64,000 nt of DNA from positions 868,001-932,000 of the forward strand of contig JADNRZ010000022.1 of the NCBI GenBank assembly GCA_015501605.1, given 5' to 3'. The position numbers and the translations under genes were made by a program. The stretch comes from Panaeolus papilionaceus. Lineage: Eukaryota; Basidiomycota; Agaricomycetes; Agaricales. This document shows positions 44,900 through 54,863 of the stretch, piece by piece. The notes under the pieces were generated by a model that saw only the letters and a list, made by a program, of their open reading frames with translations, had not been told where the DNA came from and searched no databases. Positions within the stretch are counted from its first letter, which is position 1, and each line of letters starts with the position of its first letter.

Positions 44900-46980
44900 A
44901 TGGCTCCTAAATCTGTGCACACAGCAGAGTCTGCCAATGGTTCTAACATCGAGGATGGGATTCCAGACACTGCTGTAGCTGAATGTGGTCCTGGCACATG
45001 ATTCTTCACTCTTTCATTCTTATCCCTGACTATGATCTATCATTTGATAAATTCCAGGTGATGACACCTGGATTTGTGGCTCTACAGCAAAAGAAAGCTA
45101 AGAAAGCTGCAAATGCTGCAAAGAGAAAGGCTGCTGCTGTGGAGAAAAGGGCGGAAAAAGCAGCAGCACTCAAGGCTCAAACAGCACCACAGGATGCTGG
45201 ATTGGAAGAACAAGCTCCTAAGAACACATTACACACCACATGCTCTAAAAAGCGTCAGTCAGACAAGCTTGATCCAGAGGGTTATGCTGGGGCTAGCCCA
45301 GACGAGGAGAAAACTCCTGCTCCGCCTGAGAAGAGACCAAAGGTCAGTTATTTTTTCAACCATGTCAATCTGTGCTCAATATTCGATGGATACAGACCTC
45401 CAATGACAATACCATCCCAGAGAAAGGAGCAAAGACAGCTGTGGACATCTTGGATGTGTCATGGTTGTCTGAATCAGAAATCTTTGTCACACCCTCTCCA
45501 AAACCTGCAAAGAAAAAATCCAAGGAAAAAAAGGTATGTTATGGTGGCTTTTCTTATTCATTTCTTGGTGAATTCTCCAAGCCAATGCATTTATCAGGAT
45601 CTTGACACCAAAAACCATGATGAAATGAAGATTGACATCACTGCATATATCTTCATTGAATGGCCACTTCCCAAACCTTCAGGTTTGCGTCCTCATATAC
45701 CAACAGATGAAGAAAAGTATCTTGTGTGTGGCCTCATTACATTTGACAACAACACCAGCTATACTTAGTTTCTTGTCAAGCTTGCCAACACCCTTCCATG
45801 TGACATCAATAACCTTATTGAGGACAAGATAATGTGAAAGATGCAGACATCAAAAAACAATCAGTACCTTGCATTGGGAGGAGATGTTGGTTACCTAAGT
45901 ATGATAAAGCAACTAAAACAACACAAGGAGGACACTCACATCATCATGGTCACTGTTATGGTAGCCTGACGGGCGCTTGCAGTTAAGGCCTTTGAGCTAG
46001 CTGGAGTCGGTTTGGTCGTGCGATAGGGTTCGAGTATCGTTCTAAGAATGCCACTGCATACACATGCTATGCTGGTATTGTCTTAGAAGAGAGCGAGAAG
46101 AGTAAGATTGTCATAGAAGTTGTTGTTCTATTCGAAGTTAAAGAACTAGCTAAAGAACAAGGGTATAAACTATGGGGTTTATATAGCTATCTAAGAGGCT
46201 GTGTGTGTAAATGCCAAGTAGATAAGGTGTGAAGTCCATGAGTTGGAATAGGGGTTATAATAGAGTGAGCATGAGAATACAATAAGGAGTGAGTCATAAG
46301 TGTGAGAGGGATGAGTAAGGAGATGAGTCAGAGATAGGAGATACAAGTGGAGCGACAGCAGGAATAGAAGTGGAGTGAGAAGGAAAAGATAAGAGAGATA
46401 AGGTGAACTACAAGTACAAAGAGAGATGATAGTACATGATGATAAGATGAGAAGGATTGATGGTACAAGATAAGATAGAGAGAAGAGGAGGAAGGGAAAA
46501 GACGACATAACAGTTGCACTTCCACCTCCATCCAAGTCACCTGCTAAACCAGTATGTCCATTTTCTATTTATTGAAACTTGTCAGTTTTGGGAGGAAGAC
46601 ATTGATGGAAATGCAGGTAGTACCTTTGACTTTTCCCAGTTGGAGGCACCAACCATACAAGGTCATGTTGTGGAACAATGTGTATGTTTTTTTATGTACT
46701 CTTCTTTTACATTCAACTAACCATGCTATTTTGGATGTGACATGCATAGGCATCATTTGATAAGACTGTTCAGCCACATAAGGCTCTTCTGCTTGAAAGA
46801 TATCAAGAAAACAACCACCCTGGATTTCTGAACAAGCACATCTTTACAGACCCCATTATGAATATGCATTTTGAATTGACTGACATGAAACTCAATGTCT
46901 GGGCAGCAAACATGGTGTGTTTCTTGTTCACATGTCACATCCTCATGAATTGTGGTGATGTGTTATTATCCATAGGCACA
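44900..46980 (+). pseudogene. Broken multi-exon ORF of unknown family, probably transposon-derived
   Basis: I do not recognise the protein. Coding segments with plausible introns are: MAPKSVHTAESANGSN (44900 on); a Lys/Ala-rich coiled segment VMTPGFVALQQKKAKKAA (45058-45341); TAVDILDVSWLSESEIFVT (to about 45534); DITAYIFIEWPLPKPSGLRP, LVCGLITFDN; KMQTSKNNQYLALGGDVGYL; FWEEDIDGNAG and, after another intron, TVQPHKALLLERYQENNHPGF, ELTDMKLNVWAANM. Disruptions are a TAG at 45766-45768 where CAG would keep the frame, a TGA at 45835-45837 where CGA would, and a solo LTR at 45954-46512. Removing the LTR and one target-site copy restores continuous reading (HIIMV then ALPPPSKSPAKP). The right end merges into repeats. 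A copy elsewhere in the genome would be needed to define the family. Confidence 0.55.
45954..46512. mobile_element. Solo LTR of the chromovirus family
   Basis: 559 bp starting TGTTATGGTAGCC and ending CATAACA. It aligns along its whole length with the LTR at 56618-57166. Most differences are CG in that LTR against TG or CA here, for example around the GTACGCACGCTACGCTGG stretch. The flanking 5-mers are GTCAC (45949-45953) and GTTGC (46513-46517), both one CpG transition from a common GTCGC, so they are likely a decayed target-site duplication. It splits the ORF at 44900-46980. A solo LTR results from recombination between the two LTRs of a full element. Confidence 0.88.
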
Positions 46981-46990
46981 GGGTTGTGCC

Positions 46991-47616
46991 TGTTAGGTAT
47001 ATAGGCATAAGTGGTGACATCATTATTATAAAGTCCTGATATAAACAATGTTATCTTGGACAAGTGACAATCATAATCTGATGATCATCAAATAAGATTG
47101 TCACTTCAACCTTTGTTGTTAGCTTGGTTTCAGTAGATAAGAACACTGCCCTGTGTATAGCCATGCACAGCTATACACAGACTTGACATAGCCATATATA
47201 AACTCAGCATAGCTATATGCACAGACTTAACACAGCTATGGACACAGACTCAGTACACCTTTAGCATAGCATTAGAACATAGCATAGCACAGCTATGGTA
47301 TATCATGTTCACTGCCTCAAACCTTAGAATATCTATTTAAGCACAGTATTCTAAGAGGTAATAAATCATCTTTTTACTACTGAATTACTTTTGTGTGACC
47401 TGTTTGAACTGTTTGCAAGATTCAGCTCTGCAAACACCTGTTTCATATTCGTAAGACTCACCCTACAAATCTCTTTCACTTGCAAGATTCAGCTCTGCGA
47501 ATAACCTGTGTATCTTAACATCATTGTGATTTAGCTCCACTGATTTATATAGACTCACTGTGCTCTTAGGGATCATGTTAATCATATTAACTTATGCTTC
47601 TTTACAGTGCCCAACA
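46991..47616 (+). mobile_element. Probable copia-type LTR, decayed
   Basis: A stretch that starts TGTTAGG and ends CCAACA, nearly inverted termini of LTR type. It contains a TATATAAAC box and internal short repeats of a CAGCTATACACAGACTT-type unit at about 47160-47290. GTGGGGGTCAGAG at 47633-47645 resembles the TGGTATCAGAG-type initiator-Met primer site seen next to copia LTRs. No matching second LTR or pol domain is in the window, and CG dinucleotides are almost absent. It may be a decayed 5' LTR and leader. Confidence is limited. Confidence 0.4.
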
Positions 47617-48938
47617 CATCTTTTACTCATTAGTGGGGGTCAGAGTGATTAATTCTGTGCAGATTCTGATGCCTGATTCTGAAAAAGAGGGATAGAGATT
47701 CTGGACACAGAATTGCACAATTCACCCATGTTTACTCTGACCACCCCAGTTTAGAATCACCTCAGGTTTCCCTGGTTCCTCCAAGCCACTGCTAGTGGTT
47801 CTTACTTCAAAGTAATGTTGATTTTGTATATAATTGCTCTGCAACCACATGTGCCAGCTTCTCATTCACTGGCTTCTTCTAATGTCTTGGCTCACTCAGC
47901 TCCTCCATCACCTTCTAAAACTCTCCTGCCAGACATTACTCTTGGTGCTTTCTGTGAGTGATACTCTATTAGTGATTGGAATCAACAAAGACTTGAGAAA
48001 TTAGAATATCAGCCTGGCGACAGACTTGATGATCAATGGCTAGGAAGTACAAGAAAAAATTCAACTGCTCACCTGCACAGATATCTGTCATGAAGTCAGC
48101 CCAGAAAAAGGCTGTTGATCTTCAGCTTGGAATTTTCAAGGAGAAGGGTCTGGTGCTGATGATGAGCACAGTGGTAGGAGGATGAATGGGGAATGAAAAC
48201 TAAATGAGAAATGGGATGGTGAGTGAAGTGTGAGGATGAGGGTGTTGGTGAGTGAGGTGAGTGATGAGAAAGAGTGCTTGTGTATGAATTTGTGGGGTCC
48301 GGAGAGCTGAGGTTTGAAGAGAAAGGCTGAGGGCAATGGAGAGAGGTTCAGGTTGATGACAGCAACACTGAGAGACAAAACAAAGTGATATAAAGACAGA
48401 AACCAATGACAGCGGTGACTAGGAACAAAAGCCAACAAGGAGATGAAGAAAGAGCAAGAAACTTGAATCAGACACAGCTGGTGATGCTGAGAGACAAAGA
48501 GACAACGAAATACAATAGGAAACAAACCAGACAACAGTGATACACCGAAAACATGTTCAGCCCTTGAAAACAACGTAAAACCTTCATTCAAGGGATCTTG
48601 GAACAGCTACAAGGACCACAGACAGTAGTTGAATGTCTCAGAGTCATGTGTCAGGACTGTAGAACTTATCAGGTCATGACTAGCACTTAAGTCGGACCTT
48701 CGTCAATAAACTCCTCTTATATTAATGAGTCTACAAGGCATGCTACTACCCTGAGATCCTAAGAAAGCCTATCTATGAACTCCTATGTTGACACTTGACC
48801 TATACATCACCATGGATAAAGCCTACGAAGGCATGTGATGCCATCAACAGGGATCACTGTGGAACAAGACCTCTAAGAAGCTACAACCTTAAGCACTGAA
48901 GAGCTCCAACCCTATCCTTGAGCAGCCATGTCAGCTAG
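47617..48938. other. Decayed repeat DNA between LTR-like segment and palindrome
   Basis: 1.3 kb, CG-poor, with no intact frame of recognisable type. Short protein-like bits suggest old transposon sequence. The last 300 bp (48600-48938) have LTR-like composition without clear ends. Confidence 0.4.
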
Positions 48939-50439
48939 GATGAAGCTTCAGCTAAGGCTAGTTAGCACAAGAGGTTGAAGCTTCCACAGTGCTAGTGAGC
49001 TATGGGTGCTAGTAAGCACAATAGACCTGCTGTTGTTGTGATAGGGTTTGGGATGGGGTGGAAGGGGGGGGGGACTATTATAGGGGGTCTAGGGATAGAT
49101 ATAGGTGAATTTCCAGGGGTAGGAGGATGGGTAGGGGTGTTGGGGATAGGGGGAGGGGATGGGGGAATGCTGGATAGGGGCTTGGGGCTTATCTGGCTGG
49201 GTGGGGGTTGGGCAAATGTTGTTGGATAGATATGATATGGGTATGGGGGTGTAGAGAAAAAAAATCAGGATCCCAGAATGGGTATTTTCAGGGTGGGGGG
49301 ATGAGTGGTTGGCAAGCAATTAAGGAAATACACTCTTAGAGCCAGACACAAATCAAAATAAATTGAAAAAATAATATAAATGGTGAATAGCGCACTCATT
49401 TTTGCTCCGATTGGGCTGAAATTTTGAATGCAGCCTTCCGCATATGATCCCCTTCGATCCATATAAAAATGTTTTCTTACATGGGTCACTTGAAAAGCCC
49501 CTATCTTTGGCCCAAACAGTATCCTGCTCAATATTGCACCGCTCTGGGCACCATTTAGGGTGATCTATATATCGTTAGAAAGCTATTTAAAGCCTTTATA
49601 AGATCCCACCATCCGATCTGCCAAATTATACCAGCAACCCAGCAGATCAGGTTCGCTTTTTCCGCTTTTTCAGCCCCTATTCCCCTACTACAATTATTTC
49701 CTCAATATTGCTTCGCTTTGTGCACCAATTGGGGGGGATATATATACCATTAGAAAGGTATACACTATATCTATCTATTCATGTGGTCCGATCTGCCAAA
49801 TGTGGCCACAGAAGCAGCAGATCTGCTCTGGTTATTGTGCATTAATTAAATGAGCCCCTATTTACAAATCAAATCTTCGTCCTGATCAGGAATATTGGTG
49901 TGATGTCATTGATCCCAATTAATCTCATCAATCCTCATTAATTAGCTTCGCTTTTTTGGGAAATTGGCATCACTGATCTGCTCTCAGGCACAAATGACAT
50001 CACACTAATTAATGTTCCTCCTCCACCATTATTGCAGCATTTATTCCACCGCTTTTTTGGCACTTTTATGGACATACCTATATCAATGGAAAGCTATAGC
50101 TGCCTAGTATTTGAATATGAATTTTATTTATTTATTTTCTTGCAGGAGATTACCCAAAACAGCTCCGCTTTTTTGATAATCAATTGCCCCTATTTATTAA
50201 TAGCATTATTACTGCTGCATTTTCCACTGCTTTTTTAGCACCTTTTCTACACACCATATATACCATTAGAAAGATATAAGTGTCTAGTTTAAGAACCAGC
50301 CCTTATATCATCACTATCCTCACTGGGGATTGCACCATTCAATTTCGCTTTTTTGGGAATTAAATGAGCCCCTATCTTTAATTACATTTCTTTGTGCACC
50401 ATTTGTATTTATTCCCTTTATTATTTTAATTGACATGTA
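48939..50439 (+). repeat. Left arm of giant inverted repeat (outer part)
   Basis: From GATGAAGCTTCAGC at 48939 this arm is mirrored by the right arm ending at 56531, with about 97 percent identity by eye. It ends at the pogo-like insertion and resumes at 53522. It carries no gene. Inside is a degenerate series of CGCTTTTTTGG-like blocks followed by TATATACCATTAGAAAGCTAT-like blocks. The two TA at 50438-50439 are the left copy of the insertion's target duplication. Confidence 0.92.
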
Positions 50440-50677
50440 CAGTCATTGATCAGTCAACGTGACACCAAAAAATGTCAACTTAAATTACACTCTACATACA
50501 CTGGTTTGCACTGTAAAAATTATATCTACGTATTCCTGGAATAAATGTTGATCTTTTTACAAAAAAAATAAAGTGCATACAATCAAATCTCAATGAGAAA
50601 TGAAGAAACAATGGCATGGGTAAAAATATGGCCCGGATCCCACAATGTGACAGCACTGGGAATCAGGGATGTCCGGA

Positions 50678-53016
50678 TCAGAGCACATCAGACTCATCAC
50701 TCTCACCAGAGTCCTCATCAGATTCAGCCTCCTCTTCCTCCTCATCTTCATCCTCCTCCTCAAATTCAGCCTCATCTAAACAACGAAGAGCTTTGGCAAT
50801 AAAGTCCTTTTGCTTGGGGCGATCCACTGCTTTGATAAGCGTCAACTTGGTTGGTTTTGGGGTGGAGAATGGTTTTTTAGCCTTTTTGGCTGCTTCCTTC
50901 GCTTTGGCCCATTGAGCTTCAGCTGCTCTGTTTTTCTCAGTGTGTTGAGCATTTCCCTCCTTTCTGTATGCCTCCTCATCCATCCAATCCTTCAAAGCTG
51001 CCTGGTAGCTGGCCACACCCTCCGCTTTTGCATCTTTTTCAGCCTCTTCACATGCCACTCTCTGTGTGTGTTCCACCACCTTGTCGAAGAACTGATCCCC
51101 ACTCAACAGCCTCAGCAACCCATCACCCAATAACCTCCCCTTTCCCTTTCCCTTTCCCTTTCCCTTTCCCTTTCCCTTTCCCTTCTCCTTATCCCTTGCA
51201 TTGAGTCTCTCCTGAAGTTGTGCACAGTAGGTTTCGTTTATGATGCTGGCAGCTTGAAGCTCAATCACCTGGTCTTTATAGTGGTTTAGCTCCTCCTGAG
51301 AGACACGGAGTGCAGAGAGGAGAAGGGCCTCATTAGCTGTATTTGGCTTTAGGTTGAGGAGGGTGGTCATCTGTTCTGTGGGTTTGCGAGGGATTTGGGT
51401 AGAGGAGGAGGATGAGGTGACTGCAGATTGAAGATTGTTAGGTGTGTTACTCCCAGATGCACTGCCACCGATGAGAAGTGGGGCAAAGTGTGTGCGCACA
51501 AGTGCTCTGGCTGTCTCCTTGACAATGTCAATGCAGCGTGATGTTTGTGCATCAGAGGGTGAAGGGGGTTGTCATCCTTGTCACTGCCCTCATCAATGGC
51601 TGATAAGGGTATGTTGTCCTTAGTAGATAAGTCACGTAGCATCTTGGAAAGCATCCGCATAGGGGTTGGAGGAGGAACAGGAAGATGAGACTCAATAGAG
51701 GTAGGGCAACTTGGAGCAAGTTGATCTGGGGTAATGACATTGGGATTGTAGGGAACAACACCAGTTTTTCTAAATGCAGATTTTATGTTCTCTGTTGTTA
51801 GTGCTGTCTTGTGTGCTCTGCTGTAAATATTTAGGAATTCTTCCTTTGTGATTTCCACCATGTTATTTCGTACAAAATCATCCCACTCCTGACTAAGGCG
51901 AATTTTGAGTACTGAAAAAATGACAATGTTCAGACCTTGGTAGAGATGTGTGGTATGTGCAGGATAGCAGAGGACAAGGATGTTGTTTTCCCAAGCATAC
52001 TCCAGGAATTCGAAGCTGTAGTGAGATGTGTGGCCATCAACCAAAAGTAACCGAGCTCTGTCGCCAGCCTTCTCCTTGGTTTGCTCGTTGAAAAGCTTGA
52101 GCCAATCCACCCCAATTTGTTTATCAGTCCAGCCCTTCTTTGAGTAGTCAATCCTAAAAAAATATTGGTTAATTTAACAATTAAAGAAAAGCTGTATAAC
52201 GCATGATGCTTTTGAAGGATTATTTTCTGCCCATTTTACCTGATACCCCTTTCCCTTGAATATTATTGCTGGAGGAACACTAGTATCATCGGCACATATA
52301 GAAACCAATACTGTGATGTTTTCCTTGTTCCCAGTACGAGTCTGATACACCATGCCCTTCTGATTAGGACCAATTACTCGATCCTGCTCAGCTCCATATG
52401 GCTGACATCCAACCTTGTCAACCCCATAAATCAGTTCTGTTGCTATCTTGTTCTCCTCCAATGTCTCCTTCAAGATCTTCCACCAAGCTGTGTTTGTATG
52501 CTCATTGGCAGCTTGAGCCTGCTTAGACTCAAGTGGTGATGCCCAAGCCATGCGCAAATGATCAGCATTATCCTTTACCAGTCTCTCTGTAAATCACTTT
52601 CCTACACCACTTGCTGGAAATTCATCCCCTAGCCGTTTCTGTAACAGATGATCAATGAACTGCTTCAACCGCAGATAGCTGAGAGGAAAGCCTTGCTTGG
52701 CACACTGAAGACAATAGTTGACAGCCATATCCACCTCTGCATCTGTCATCCAGCAATGTTTAGCGGCCACCTCCTTCTTGCTCTGATGACCCTTTGCTCT
52801 CTCATTGACTGTCTGATGAGAGATTTTGACCTGTCTCCTTGTTTTCTGGAAATGCTCCTCAGACACCTCAGCTGCTACTACCCTTGTCCCCTTTCTCTCA
52901 GCCTCTGGCTTTTCCAATTCCAACAGATAGTGTTCTACCACCTGATCCATCAACTCCTCCCATTCCTTCCTCTCTTCTCGTTGTTTCTGGTCATGACTCT
53001 TTGCTTTATTAGGCAT
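50678..53016 (-). pseudogene. pogo-like DDE transposase, inactivated
   Basis: Starts MPNKAKSHDQKQREERKEWE, with helix-turn-helix (CENP-B-like) features: FPLSYLRLKQFIDHLLQKRL..GVGK. A TGA at 52594-52596 stands where TGG (GVGK-W-F) is expected. The DDE_1 catalytic region follows: ELIYGVDKVG, ITVLVSICADDTSVPPAIIFKG and, after a probable intron at about 52210-52155, RARLLLVDGHTSHYSFEFLEYA and LCYPAHTTHLYQGLN. The Q-G-L-N replaces the usual Q-P-L-D, so one catalytic or near-catalytic Asp appears changed. A one-base shift near 51560-51570 moves the frame to DAQTSRCIDIVKETARAL and a C-terminal tail with a Gly-Lys repeat and acidic EEEDEDEEEEE end, stopping at 50678. A nonsense codon plus a frameshift make this copy non-autonomous. 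Confidence 0.88.
51138..51184. repeat. CCCTTT hexanucleotide microsatellite inside transposase
   Basis: About eight tandem CCCTTT units on the plus strand; the minus strand encodes a Gly-Lys repeat in the transposase tail. The repeat keeps frame because its unit is six bases. Confidence 0.9.
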
Positions 53017-53521
53017 TATAGAGGGGGGGAAGATGAAGGAGAGTGGAGTGGTATTGATGAGAAGTTGCAAAAGTGAATGTGCAGCTGCACAGCAAGGACA
53101 TTGACAAAGCCGTTTTTGGTGTGTTTGTCATCATATGTGCTATAATTATAACATCTATTTAAAGATGTACTGGACCGATTTGGATGATTCTTTTTATGGA
53201 TATTATATTTTATACATAGGTAAACGTTCCCAGATAGTTAAACCCAACAGAGGTAGGTATTTGAGAAAGATATAAGCCAAAACATTTTTGAAACCATCAA
53301 AAATGACACAAATTTACACTGTATCACCAAATTGTAACACATTTTGTACATTGAATGAATAGTAATTCAGTGAAATGAATATATATATATATTCTTAAGA
53401 TGTGTGGCCACCATTCCACATAAATTTTATGAATGGAATCTATTTACTTGGTGTGCAAGGTTGACTTGATTAAAATGGTGTCATGTTGACCCATGGTGTC
53501 ACAGTGACTGATCAATGACTG

Positions 53522-53698
53522 TATATATCACCAGAAAGCTACAATCGCCTACTTTCAGAATCTGAAAACAGAATAGAAATGTTGTGCTTGTGGAGGGAGT
53601 AATTGCATTTCGCATTTTGGGTACTACAGTGTGGGAACACCCCTTGATCTTCCTTCTCCTCCTCCCCCCTCCACATTTTTGGCTTCATCCCTCCACTC
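53522..53698 (+). repeat. Left arm of giant inverted repeat (inner part)
   Basis: Continues the left arm after the pogo-like insertion, from TATATATCACCAGAAAGC to CCTCCACTC. It mirrors 54864-55040. Beyond 53698 the arms diverge. Confidence 0.92.
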
Positions 53699-54863
53699 TG
53701 TTTCACTCCTTCTATTCAACAATTACATATCAAAATCCCATATTTGCAGCCTATATCCCTAATAATACATTGTCTTGGCTCTTCTACTGCTGAAAAAACT
53801 TTTGAATATTACTCATAATATATAAAAGCATTGAATTTGACACTCAACCACTTCAAAAGTTCAAGCAACAGAATAGAAAACACCAAATACTACCCTAGGG
53901 TATGCTGAATAGTAATTTGCGAAAATCTTCATGAATACTGACCGCTTCAACATGCTCCAAACTGTTCTGAGGATGCTTCAATGATGCCTTCACAACTAGT
54001 GCACCCCCAAAGCATTCTGAGCAGGTCTCAAAATTGTTCAAATTTCCACTGATAAGCTTATGACAGAGGATCAGAAACAAAATAATTTAATCAGAGCATA
54101 CAAATGGATGGTGAGACATGATATGTAACGTTCACAAAAGGTTTGAAGTGATTTGGATGATTGTGGAAGGGTAGAGCCTCAGAAAAGCGGTCAGAAGGAG
54201 TTTGATGTAGTGGTGATCTCGTGTATTCTTAAAACACCAAGCATCAACTATGGTGGTTGCACACCATTTTGAACCTACAGATGGCTACACTTGTCCAAAT
54301 CACTTAGGGTTTTTTGCATCGTGTAACCAGTGTTAATATGTTGATTTCCTACCATTTATGAAGTATAAATAATGTTGCTATGGTATGGTAAATTGCAAAA
54401 TAGTGTATTTTAAGCCCTGCATATATATATGGCTAATATTACAAATGTGGCTCAATATATCAGGTGGTGGGTTGTGTAGAATGTTAAATATGGTGTATAT
54501 GAACGCTTGGACAATGCTAGAGATGTATATATGGAGTGAAATCCTAATGGATAAAGCCATAGGAGCCCAGACTAACAGGAATATGCATTTTGCTGATTCT
54601 ACTTGCAAATATAGATATATATAACACACCTTCATTGGATTTCAGATCCCCAGTATGCAATATTGATATACCAATATCATTTACTGGCCTACATCATACA
54701 GAAGCATTACATTTTGGTACGCTTTTTTAGCAATTTAAGTGAATATATATGAATATGCTGATGGAATGCAAGATAGGGTGTATTTTCACTATTGGGTTGG
54801 TGAGAGCCATTGAATAATGTTGTTGAAGGGGTTTACAAAGTTTCATGTTGATAGCTGCAGAGG
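53699..54863. other. Spacer between palindrome arms
   Basis: 1,165 bp of AT-rich, CG-poor DNA with no open frame of note and no transposase motif. It is unlike both arms. Confidence 0.7.

Larger units (their letters stand above)
50440..53521. mobile_element. pogo-like (Tc1/mariner superfamily) DNA transposon
   Basis: 3,082 bp, starting CAGTCATTGATCAGTCA and ending with its reverse complement. The terminal inverted repeats are 27 bp with two mismatches (left AAC against right ACT around position 18). It is flanked by TA on both sides (50438-50439, 53522-53523). The uninterrupted site survives in the other palindrome arm at 55039-55040 within CATGTATATATC (reverse strand), which proves both ends and the TA duplication. 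It carries one decayed transposase gene on the minus strand. Confidence 0.95.

Noticed and set aside
51138..51184. CCCTTT array as a telomere-like repeat
   Set aside because: The fungal telomere unit is usually CCCTAA. This array is in frame within the transposase and encodes Gly-Lys.
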